Assembly (NCBI GenBank): GCA_035361955.1
Contig: DAOSDC010000018.1
Location: 1-30,216 of the forward strand
Source: UBA6120 sp035361955
GTDB lineage: Bacteria; Bacillota_I; Bacilli_A; RFN20; CAG-826
Direction of reading: 5' to 3'
DNA length: 30,216 bases
Part shown: piece by piece, positions 24,001 to 30,216 of the stretch
Layout: each line of letters starts with the position of its first letter
How positions within the stretch are numbered: the stretch's first letter is position 1
Notes under the pieces: generated by a model
The model's database searches: none
Seen by the model: the letters and a program-made list of their open reading frames with translations, nothing else
What the model was told of the DNA's origin: nothing
Position numbers and translations under genes: made by a program

Positions 24001-24026
24001 TAAGTTTTACTGCAATTGGCTTTTTT
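23990..24026 (+). terminator. Riboswitch expression platform: intrinsic terminator overlapping the aptamer
   Basis: GCCAGTTGC (23990-23998) pairs with GCAATTGGC (24012-24020), and GTAA with TTAC extends the stem inward past one mismatch. Six T residues follow. The 5' arm is the conserved 3' end of the aptamer, so a folded, ligand-bound aptamer and the terminator cannot both form. This predicts that ligand turns the operon ON. Confidence 0.85.
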
Positions 24027-24042
24027 ATTTCGAAAGGACATT

Positions 24043-24954
24043 ATGAGGACCAAGCGAAAACTAGTTTTATTGGCATCGATCTCGCTTGTCGCCAGCGTTA
24101 CGGCACTGACGAGTTTTTCGCTTGCTTGGTTCCAACATAATATCCAAATCGACAATACACTTTCGCTATCATCAGGTGAATCGGTCGCTTCAATTGAGGG
24201 ATATTTATACAAACAAAACCCCGCCAATGTTCAAACCCAAGACTTGTTGGGCTTTTACAAGAATCATTTGCCTGGTGGCAGTTTGAATGTCACTCGAGAA
24301 CCGGATACCATCGACATTGGGGCATTCAATATTTCGTTTTTCGAATCGATTTTTGCTGATTTTAATTTGCTTGAAACGTATCAAAACGAGCATGCCCTTA
24401 ATGAGTTGGCATTCCCTACTTACTATCTTGAATTGCGGATCATTAAGGAAAATTTTGATGCCTATACGAAGATGACGATTGAATACATTGATATCCCGAC
24501 CGCGTTACCAAGCGAAATTGATTATTCCAGTCAATATCCATTCACTTACCGGATGCTGAAGGTTGATAATAACGCCACGGACCTATTCGAATCGGCAATT
24601 CCGGAATTTGTCGACGATATAAAACAAATTAATCCAGTTCCATTTTTTGCCGACAGCGGTAGTCGCACCAACGGAATTCCAGTGTTTACGTTCGACGATC
24701 TAGATGGAGCCCCCATCGATCCTGAAACACCGGGACTTGCACCACAACTCTATTTGCTTGGTTTCCCGTATACATCGACTAGCACCGGTGAGATATTATT
24801 CACTAAATCAATCGTTTTTGAATTTCGTCTCGATCCGTTGATGTTTTTAGCATTGCTACGGACCAATTCCGAAGCTAAAACCAAATCAATAAGATTTGGA
24901 ATCTCGTTCAAAGTTGATATTGAGTATTCCAACGATCCGATTATGGAGAGTTAA
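24043..24954 (+). CDS. Secreted protein with SipW/TasA-type signal peptide (operon gene 1)
   Basis: A 303-residue exported protein. I chose the ATG at 24043 with AAAGGA upstream. The earlier in-frame ATG at 24016 lies inside the terminator stem and cannot be the real start. The N-terminus is basic (MRTKRK), then a hydrophobic segment of about 20 residues ends at SLAWF (residues 26-30). LSLSSGES follows, recalling the TasA/camelysin pattern of a cleavage near A-[FYW]-F and a downstream S-G box. The rest is acidic and beta-rich by inspection, with no cysteine pairs and no C-terminal anchor. It is probably a surface or matrix protein. The assignment to the TasA fold is by signal type and context, not by strong homology. 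Confidence 0.65.
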   Translation: MRTKRKLVLLASISLVASVTALTSFSLAWFQHNIQIDNTLSLSSGESVASIEGYLYKQNPANVQTQDLLGFYKNHLPGGSLNVTREPDTIDIGAFNISFFESIFADFNLLETYQNEHALNELAFPTYYLELRIIKENFDAYTKMTIEYIDIPTALPSEIDYSSQYPFTYRMLKVDNNATDLFESAIPEFVDDIKQINPVPFFADSGSRTNGIPVFTFDDLDGAPIDPETPGLAPQLYLLGFPYTSTSTGEILFTKSIVFEFRLDPLMFLALLRTNSEAKTKSIRFGISFKVDIEYSNDPIMES

Positions 24955-24955
24955 G

Positions 24956-27328
24956 ATGAAAAAAGGACTGTTAAAACTTATCTTGACTGCCGCGTTATCG
25001 GTGGCTAGCGCATCGGTAATTGCCATTACATATGCCGCTTATCTAAACCACGACAAATATATCCACCCCGTCGATGTTAACACCGTTGGTTTAGCGACAC
25101 ATTTTGCCGGAGGTACGGGAACATCTTCAGACCCATACCTTGTTTCCAATTCGACCCAATTGCGAAATTTACAAAAATTGACGACACTAGGCGTTTTTCG
25201 CACCGACGCTAATTTTGCATTATCGGCTAGTTTTATTTGGGACAACACCGATGGACCATTATTACCGATTGGCACTGAAGACAATCCATTTTATGGAACA
25301 TTTGATGGACGAGGTAACATCATTAGCAATCTGATTGTCAATGGTGCGAACACAAACGACGTCGGCATGTTTGGCTATGTGGCCATGAATGGTTTAATTC
25401 GCAACTTAATTTTGAGTGCACCCATTATCAACATCACCGAGAACACCACGGATGCCGCTGATAAAACCAAGCGAACGATCAATCCTTTAGATGACTATTT
25501 GTTAGCATACGCACAAGCGCTTGATAACCTTAATTTGATTGGTTCGACATCGACTTCGGCCACGTTTGAGGTACCTGAGACAGAACTATCGGTTTTAGTC
25601 GGTTCCAGTGTTGAAACGCTTGAAATACTATATGAATCAACCGATACGGATATTTTGTTTGAATCGAGTCCCGGTCAATGGACGACAGTAGCCATCCCTG
25701 GTGCTAACCCAACCGATTTATACCCCGTGCAACTATCGGCGCGCGTGTTTGCGTTATATGACAACAAAGTCATTTCTTATACACTTGAGCGATGGCAAAT
25801 AAACGTTAACGGCAATGGTTCGGTCACTGTTAACGAAGACACGGTTTTTAAAACAATTCATCCAGCCGGTTATGAACATGAAACATATGTGGGCATCTTC
25901 ATCGGCCATCTCGATGGCGGGGCATCATACCTCGGTTTGTGGGGAGGAACGACCGATAACGCGACTAATAACGGAAAAATTGTCGTTAATGGTCGAGCGG
26001 CACGCAGTTTTAATGTGCTAGTTGGCCGCTCGAGAACGGATAATCCACTTGACGCCACGGCATCTAATTACTATAGCCGTTTAATTAACTTCAATGAAAT
26101 TCTCGAGGCCAATCCGACCTTGAGAACGAAAACATATTTGATTCCTCAAACCCCATTAACAACATCGTATACGACCCAAGAGACACGCGCTTTGGAAGCA
26201 TCAACTGATTTTGGGCTATCGACCAATGAAAGACAATACATAAGATTTTATCCAACAATCAAAAACAACGCCATCACATTTGATACTCAAGATGATCAAG
26301 GTAATATCACGACCGGCAAACCATCAAGTGCTTATGCCGCTAGATTTGAACGCCCATTGGGCGCTGGCGTACGCGCCACATATAGTAGCGCTTGGTATGG
26401 TAGCGGATGGTATAATCGTACTTTCCATGTTCTAAATGGCATGTGGTTGTGGTCGACCGACAAAATCGACAGCATGGCTGTGGCCGTTTTCGGGAGCCCC
26501 GAGTTCGAGGTCCAATTTAAAATGACCTACGTCGCCGAATCAACCTCGCTGGAAAACAATTTCCAAATTTTGTATAACCTATACAACCCCGATATTTTCG
26601 GGAGTTGGTGGATTTTTACTTGGGAAGCAAATAAAGTTAGAAATAACAACTGGGACAATCTGGCCAATGCAACTATGGAACTTGATGGACAGATGGTTCC
26701 CGTTTATGTCCCAGCTGAAAATCCTTTAATTGAACAATTGACACCGACGCGAACATCAAGCGGGGTCATCCAAGAAAAGACAATCAAATTTGTAATTAAC
26801 AATGAAGATGATTTTTGGTCACAGCTTTACAGTTATGCGTTTAATAATGAGCCATATTACCCAATGTTTGCGGTTGGAGTTGGTCGTAACTTAACAACTA
26901 CGTCAAACACTTCAGGCAGTACGTATCGTTATTATTACCAAGACTTTGATACTAATTATGATCAAGTGGGTTATGCTCATAAATTCACACTCGATATTTT
27001 AAGCGTTGATTTGCTTTTCACCGCTCGTGATGGCAACATTGCCAATTTATTGAACAATGTCGATTTCCTGTATTCGCTGCCGACGGCGACCTATGCTAGT
27101 GGCGTAACGACTTTCACGGGCTGGAACCGGTCAAGCAAGGTTAAAATCCAATTCAATGTGGAAGATCCCGCCATGAATGTAAATGGCACCACATATCGTT
27201 TTTATCGCGAGATTGGATTTAATGGCGTCAATTCATATGTCAACGTTATATACACGGCTGGCACCAATTACTTGCCATTTAATACGACAAACTTCAGCAA
27301 CGCCGTTTTAACGGCGGGAGCCGCTTAA
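24956..27328 (+). CDS. Large secreted adhesin-like protein with GLUG-type region (operon gene 2)
   Basis: A 790-residue exported protein. The true start is 24956, one base after the previous stop and behind GGAGAG; the earlier ATG at 24896 overlaps gene 1. The signal segment ends at TYAAYLN (25-31), a TasA-like cleavage context. A GGTGTSSDPY motif (52-61), FDGRGNIISNL (116-126), VGMFGYV (136-142) and GLIRNLIL (146-153) resemble the beta-helical GLUG-type repeats of bacterial adhesins. The remaining 600 residues are rich in Asn, Thr and Tyr and I do not recognise them. There is no LPXTG motif or C-terminal membrane helix, so any surface attachment would be non-covalent. Confidence 0.7.
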   Translation: MKKGLLKLILTAALSVASASVIAITYAAYLNHDKYIHPVDVNTVGLATHFAGGTGTSSDPYLVSNSTQLRNLQKLTTLGVFRTDANFALSASFIWDNTDGPLLPIGTEDNPFYGTFDGRGNIISNLIVNGANTNDVGMFGYVAMNGLIRNLILSAPIINITENTTDAADKTKRTINPLDDYLLAYAQALDNLNLIGSTSTSATFEVPETELSVLVGSSVETLEILYESTDTDILFESSPGQWTTVAIPGANPTDLYPVQLSARVFALYDNKVISYTLERWQINVNGNGSVTVNEDTVFKTIHPAGYEHETYVGIFIGHLDGGASYLGLWGGTTDNATNNGKIVVNGRAARSFNVLVGRSRTDNPLDATASNYYSRLINFNEILEANPTLRTKTYLIPQTPLTTSYTTQETRALEASTDFGLSTNERQYIRFYPTIKNNAITFDTQDDQGNITTGKPSSAYAARFERPLGAGVRATYSSAWYGSGWYNRTFHVLNGMWLWSTDKIDSMAVAVFGSPEFEVQFKMTYVAESTSLENNFQILYNLYNPDIFGSWWIFTWEANKVRNNNWDNLANATMELDGQMVPVYVPAENPLIEQLTPTRTSSGVIQEKTIKFVINNEDDFWSQLYSYAFNNEPYYPMFAVGVGRNLTTTSNTSGSTYRYYYQDFDTNYDQVGYAHKFTLDILSVDLLFTARDGNIANLLNNVDFLYSLPTATYASGVTTFTGWNRSSKVKIQFNVEDPAMNVNGTTYRFYREIGFNGVNSYVNVIYTAGTNYLPFNTTNFSNAVLTAGAA

Positions 27329-27330
27329 AA

Positions 27331-28203
27331 ATGAAACAATATCAAAAGCGGAAAATCCAATTGTTTGCGACGATGGCCTCCTTATCGCTATCGTTGACTT
27401 CTTTTCTATATTTGAGCTACGCGTGGTTTACCGCGCAACGCATTCAAGAGGCGCGCTTGATGCAAGTGTCAGTCGAAGAAGGTTTGACTTATACCATGAA
27501 GTTTTTTGATGGTAATTTCAATACCCGAGACATTTCGACAGGAACTAATTCCGGATATCAAAGTCCAACGTCGGTCGCCAACCCCGCTGAGCGGATGGCG
27601 GTCATCGACTATGAAAGCGAATTCGATGAAATAACTTCGGATATGATTGAACCATCATCAACCAACAATCCACTTTTAATGATTGACATTTACCCAGGAA
27701 TTCAATATTCGTTTTCGATCGAAGTCACAAGCGGCCTCGTTGACACGCGCTCGATAACGTTGATGCTAAAAGAGTTTACCGCATTAGGAGATGAAGACAC
27801 ACGCGACATTGCTACCAACGCGCCGATTTCGCTTTCGAGCGCCATTGACATTTATGCCACGGCGATTGACACGACGACGTTATCAAGTGCACAAGTGACT
27901 AGTGCGGCAAACGACTTTATTCAAGAATTGTCGCCCGTGGACAAATTTGACGAAAGCAGTGAAGGCGGATTGATATATCTGCCGCTTTCATCTTCAGAAA
28001 TCACGCCAAAAACAGACTCCGACCTGAATAAAGTGATCTTTATATTCACTATCAAATTTTCAGACAGCAGCGACTCTTATTACCGGTGGCATTCATACTC
28101 GGGTGGCATCAATTATTATGAAAAAAGCACCTTAGGGAATTCCAACGTCTATCAAAGCAAAAGCTTTTCGATCAACGAATTGCTGGTCCATCTTCAAAAT
28201 TGA
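27331..28203 (+). CDS. Secreted protein with SipW/TasA-type signal peptide (operon gene 3)
   Basis: A 290-residue exported protein starting two bases after the adhesin gene behind GGGAG. It has a basic N-terminus (MKQYQKRK), a hydrophobic stretch ending SYAWFTAQR (29-37) and then a soluble, acidic body. The AWFT motif matches genes 1 and 4 of this cluster, so the three are probably diverged members of one family. No anchor or catalytic motif is seen. The operon appears to end here, although no clear intrinsic terminator follows and some transcription may continue into the next gene. Confidence 0.65.
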   Translation: MKQYQKRKIQLFATMASLSLSLTSFLYLSYAWFTAQRIQEARLMQVSVEEGLTYTMKFFDGNFNTRDISTGTNSGYQSPTSVANPAERMAVIDYESEFDEITSDMIEPSSTNNPLLMIDIYPGIQYSFSIEVTSGLVDTRSITLMLKEFTALGDEDTRDIATNAPISLSSAIDIYATAIDTTTLSSAQVTSAANDFIQELSPVDKFDESSEGGLIYLPLSSSEITPKTDSDLNKVIFIFTIKFSDSSDSYYRWHSYSGGINYYEKSTLGNSNVYQSKSFSINELLVHLQN

Positions 28204-28309
28204 AACCATAAAAAAGTATTTCGCTGACGCAAAAAACGCAAATTTAATTTATTTACGTACGTAGGGGTGCGAAGCAAAACACGATCGTAAAAAAATTTAA
28301 TCAAAAGTG

Positions 28310-28338
28310 TTGCATTCGAAAAATCTCGTGTCTATACT
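28310..28338 (+). promoter_or_regulatory. Promoter of the fourth surface-protein gene
   Basis: TTGCAT (28310-28315) and TATACT (28333-28338) are spaced by 17 bases. The start would be near 28345, giving an unusually long leader of about 135 bases. The 278-base gap 28204-28481 otherwise shows no open reading frame. Confidence 0.6.
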
Positions 28339-28357
28339 ATAAGTGCAAATACAACAA

Positions 28358-28476
28358 CATTGCCCCCTCAATGCTTGCATGTAATTAGCGAAATTGCCCG
28401 TTAATTCCAGATCTGGACCCATTAACCAGGTCGCAACACTCTCCTAAAAAACAGAGGAGAGGAACACAGAGGAGGA
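28358..28476 (+). promoter_or_regulatory. Structured leader with a decoy Shine-Dalgarno before the fourth surface-protein gene
   Basis: Three hairpins can be drawn: CATTG/CAATG (28358-28373), GTTAAT/ATTAAC enclosing the palindrome TCCAGATCTGGA (28400-28426), and CTCTCCT/AGGAGAG (28439-28461). The last has an anti-Shine-Dalgarno 5' arm and a Shine-Dalgarno-like 3' arm. The true site AGAGGAGG ends at 28475. CTGG (28413-28416) can instead pair with CCAG (28426-28429), so mutually exclusive folds are possible. It may be a regulatory or mRNA-stabilising leader. It does not match a riboswitch class I know. Confidence 0.4.
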
Positions 28477-28481
28477 TTTTT

Positions 28482-29357
28482 GTGTTTATGAAGACTAGAA
28501 ATAAATTGCTGCTCTCAGCATCCGCTATGTTAGTATTAAGTGCTGGTGCGATGGTCACCGGTACCGTTGCGTGGTTCACAGCCACCCGTCAACTCAATGT
28601 CAACTTTTCCAATGTCACCGTTATGTCGACTCAAGGCGATCTTGACATCGCTTTAGTCCCACAATCAGGTTATACCGAAGATGATGGTACACCTGGTCAA
28701 ATCGATATTGAATACGCCGCCACCACCACCGATATCTCGGGCGATGGCATTACTTTCTACAAACCAGAATGGAACATTGACTATACTGCCGCGATTGCGA
28801 TGGAAGATGTTACCAATTTGACCAATTTCCCTGGATATTATGTTGATTTCCAACTCACGATCAGCCGCACGAACACCGGACCGAATGATGGCTTCTTAGT
28901 TTATCTTGGCGATGGTAGTGCCGTTGTCCCAGCCTCATCCGATCCTGAAGACGTTGCTGCCGCTAACTCAGTTCGTGTTGCGATTTTAGATGAAGCAAAA
29001 GCCGTTCGCAAAGTCCTGTGGGCTGCTGATGATGGCGATGCCACCTATGAATATATCGCGGCCGAAGCGCTAGCGACATTCGAAGGTTTAAATGGATACG
29101 AAGCTAAAGACGCTGAACTTTTATCCGACTTTGTCGAAGGTGATTTTGTCCTTCATGATGAAATCTCGGGCTTAACCCACATCGGTGGAAATTCCCCGGA
29201 AATCGCTGATTTAACCAAAACGGTCGGAGATGTTGCCATTACTGAAGAAATCGTGACCGTCCGCATTTGGCACGAAGGCACCGACGTTGATTCAGACGAC
29301 GCTGCCAAACTAGGTCAATACAGTATCGTTCTCGACTTCTACTCAATGGGCTTCTAA
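28482..29357 (+). CDS. TasA/camelysin-like secreted protein with SipW-type signal peptide
   Basis: A 291-residue exported acidic protein. GTG at 28482 has AGGAGG six bases upstream; ATG at 28488 would be 12 bases away and is the alternative. The signal runs through LSAGAMVTGTVAWFTATR (AWFT at 30-33). NVNFSNVTVMSTQGDLDIAL then resembles the start of mature TasA/camelysin-type subunits. The C-terminal TVRIWHEGTDVDSDD resembles sequences common in this protein group. Codon choice is regular (frequent GCC, GTC, ATC), and the strong ribosome binding site and terminator suggest high expression, as for a major surface or fibre subunit. No sipW-like peptidase gene is in the window. Confidence 0.75.
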   Translation: MFMKTRNKLLLSASAMLVLSAGAMVTGTVAWFTATRQLNVNFSNVTVMSTQGDLDIALVPQSGYTEDDGTPGQIDIEYAATTTDISGDGITFYKPEWNIDYTAAIAMEDVTNLTNFPGYYVDFQLTISRTNTGPNDGFLVYLGDGSAVVPASSDPEDVAAANSVRVAILDEAKAVRKVLWAADDGDATYEYIAAEALATFEGLNGYEAKDAELLSDFVEGDFVLHDEISGLTHIGGNSPEIADLTKTVGDVAITEEIVTVRIWHEGTDVDSDDAAKLGQYSIVLDFYSMGF

Positions 29358-29396
29358 TTAGTTATTCGAAAAACTTAGTTTCTTGCTTTAAATTAA

Positions 29397-29441
29397 AAAC
29401 CAGAGATAAAATGCGCAAAACATTTACACTCTGGTTTTTTT
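29397..29441 (+). terminator. Intrinsic terminator after the TasA-like gene
   Basis: AACCAGAG and CTCTGGTT pair in an 8-bp stem around a 23-base loop, followed by a run of T. It closes the single-gene unit. Confidence 0.75.
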
Positions 29442-29531
29442 CTTGTAGTATGAGAAATGGATTAAATAATCTAGTTATTTATATAATATATGGTAAAATT
29501 TAATCACTTTATTTACCTACGAGGACAATAA

Positions 29532-29924
29532 ATGAACGCTACACCAAAGAAGATTGACAAGAAAACGATCAACCTTGTCTTAACCATTGCTGAAATCGTG
29601 CTGATTGCTATTTTGCTGACGATTTCGCTGATCGCCATGTTTACATTGGAGTCGAATACGAATCCAACCAATTGGTTTATGGAATTCATCGCGTTCCTTC
29701 AAACGCAGACAATCTGGTTCTTCATTTTAATTGTCCTTCCGTTAATCGGCTTCTTCTTATTTAATGGCTATATGTTATTCAAGGCCATCTATGCTGACAA
29801 AGTCGCCAAACCAAGCGTCACGGAAGTCGATAAAGCTGCCATGATTGAAGAGGCAAAACGCCAGCTGCGCGAAGAGCTGATGAAAGAAATGCAAGCTCCA
29901 AAACCAGACAAAGAAAACAAATAA
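29532..29924 (+). CDS. Small two-helix membrane protein of unknown function
   Basis: A 130-residue protein with two hydrophobic helices, about residues 14-40 and 58-86. A charged C-terminal tail of about 40 residues (AAMIEEAKRQLREELMKEM) is predicted to be helical and possibly coiled-coil. GAGGA precedes the ATG. A TATAAT at 29482-29487 may be its -10. It lies between the TasA-like gene and the second riboswitch and has its own terminator, so its link with the surface cluster is only positional. I do not recognise a family. Confidence 0.7.
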   Translation: MNATPKKIDKKTINLVLTIAEIVLIAILLTISLIAMFTLESNTNPTNWFMEFIAFLQTQTIWFFILIVLPLIGFFLFNGYMLFKAIYADKVAKPSVTEVDKAAMIEEAKRQLREELMKEMQAPKPDKENK

Positions 29925-29931
29925 ACGATTA

Positions 29932-29956
29932 AAGTCCTATAAATAGGACTTTTTTC
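29932..29956 (+). terminator. Intrinsic terminator after the small membrane protein gene
   Basis: AAGTCCTAT and ATAGGACTT form a 9-bp stem with a two-base AA centre (a four-base loop if the last pair is open), followed by TTTTT. It separates this gene from the riboswitch unit downstream. Confidence 0.85.
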
Positions 29957-29984
29957 TTATACTAAAAAAATACTTGCAAAATTG

Positions 29985-30012
29985 TTGACAACTTGTTTTG
30001 TTTGTTTATAAT
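29985..30012 (+). promoter_or_regulatory. Promoter of the second riboswitch unit
   Basis: TTGACA (29985-29990) and TATAAT (30007-30012), both perfect, are spaced by 16 bases. Transcription would start near 30019, directly before the aptamer, matching the arrangement at copy 1. Confidence 0.75.
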
Positions 30013-30021
30013 TGTAATTGG

Positions 30022-30100
30022 AAAAGAGCAAAACTAGGGAAACCTAGCGACGCAAAGCTAAAGGGCCTGTACTCTAACGAGGGATGGTAGCCAGTTGCCT
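30022..30100 (+). ncRNA. GEMM-I cyclic dinucleotide riboswitch aptamer (copy 2)
   Basis: GCAAAA (30028-30033) is followed by stem CTAGG-GAAA-CCTAG (30034-30047) with a classic GAAA tetraloop. GACGCAAAGC, a second stem between GGGCC and GGTAGCC, and AGTTGCC complete the motif. The core is nearly identical to copy 1, while the second stem differs in sequence and length. The base before GCAAA is again A. The controlled gene starts at or beyond the window end. Confidence 0.93.
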
Positions 30101-30160
30101 AACACGGAATAAGAACCGACTTATCCGATCCCGGGCAATGATTGGTTATCATCGTTTTTT
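30094..30160 (+). promoter_or_regulatory. Putative expression platform of riboswitch copy 2
   Basis: GTTGCC (30094-30099), the aptamer 3' end, can pair with GGCAAT (30134-30139), enclosing a strong hairpin CGGAATAAG/CTTATCCG (30105-30127). A short ATGAT/ATCAT hairpin (30138-30152) precedes TTTTTT (30155-30160). These pairings partly exclude one another, which suggests a terminator switch. The direction of control is less clear than for copy 1. Confidence 0.5.
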
Positions 30161-30174
30161 AGACTCTGTAAAGT

Positions 30175-30194
30175 AAAAGGTGGAAAAAGGTGGA
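30175..30194 (+). repeat. Perfect tandem 10-mer, possible MraZ-type operator
   Basis: AAAAGGTGGA occurs twice head to tail, followed at once by ATG (30195-30197). G-rich direct repeats with a 10-base period upstream of mraZ are the MraZ binding pattern in other bacteria. GGTGGA (30189-30194) also pairs with TCCACC (30203-30208), placing the ATG in the loop. Whether that ATG is the real start cannot be judged because only seven codons are visible. Confidence 0.35.
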
Positions 30195-30216
30195 ATGAGT
30201 CATCCACCCCGTCAAA

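Noticed and set aside
24016..24042. In-frame ATG at 24016 as the start of the first surface-protein gene
   Set aside because: It lies within the riboswitch terminator stem and lacks a ribosome binding site. ATG at 24043 has AAAGGA and gives a normal signal peptide.
28220..28240. GACGCAAAAAACGCAAA as a third GEMM-I aptamer
   Set aside because: It only resembles the invariant GACGCAAAG. There is no GNRA hairpin before it and no second stem or GTTGCC after it.
1..30216. Mycoplasma genetic code (TGA = Trp)
   Set aside because: Several genes end at TGA in good contexts (for example 28201-28203 and 16520-16522) and Trp is encoded by TGG.
1..30216. CRISPR arrays, insertion sequences, prophage, tRNA or rRNA genes
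   Set aside because: I saw no regularly spaced repeats, transposase or integrase motifs, or RNA gene signatures beyond the two riboswitches. A tRNAscan run would settle the tRNA question.

Overview
The window looks like the chromosome of a low- to mid-GC Firmicutes-type bacterium, possibly from the Izemoplasmatales/Erysipelotrichia side of the Bacilli. This placement is inferred from gene content and is not proven. TGA is used as a stop (for example at 28201-28203) and TGG encodes Trp, so the mycoplasma code is excluded. An oxygen-independent ribonucleotide reductase beside a Mn-type superoxide dismutase suggests an anaerobe that meets oxygen. I saw no rRNA, tRNA, CRISPR array, transposase or phage gene.

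Region 1 (1-7000): an ArsB/NhaD-type ion transporter faces a five-gene minus-strand operon. The operon encodes carboxynorspermidine synthase, carboxynorspermidine decarboxylase, aspartokinase, aspartate-semialdehyde dehydrogenase and a nicotinamidase. The first four form one chemical chain: aspartate is turned into aspartate semialdehyde, which is condensed with a diamine and decarboxylated to (nor)spermidine.

Region 2 (7000-13800): a YwaF-like membrane protein, a GyrI-like domain protein and an ABC-2 exporter pair, followed by class III ribonucleotide reductase nrdD-nrdG. The region upstream of nrdD carries three DnaA boxes, two of them in tandem.

Region 3 (13800-19100): metal homeostasis. 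A ferritin-like/VIT1 fusion transporter converges on a znuA-znuC-znuB-zur operon. The operon promoter is bracketed by two near-identical 7-1-7 palindromes, the likely Zur operators. A Mn-type superoxide dismutase and a TspO-like membrane protein follow.

Region 4 (19100-23850): a TM2/zinc-ribbon protein, a duplicated DUF1538 transporter and a double P-II-like protein in one operon. DUF2177, DUF1295 and DegV (fatty-acid-binding) genes follow on the plus strand.

Region 5 (23880-30216) is the most interesting part. A GEMM-I (cyclic dinucleotide) riboswitch has its conserved 3' segment built into an intrinsic terminator, which predicts a ligand-ON switch. It precedes an operon of three secreted proteins with SipW/TasA-type signal peptides, one of them a 790-residue adhesin-like protein. 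A fourth such protein follows with its own promoter and a structured leader, then a small two-helix membrane protein. A second GEMM-I aptamer lies at the window end, followed by a perfect tandem 10-mer that may be an MraZ-type operator. In both aptamers the base before the conserved GCAAA is A, the position that distinguishes c-di-GMP from cGAMP-type variants. The region looks like a second-messenger-controlled surface or matrix module, with a second unit under the same signal just beyond the window.
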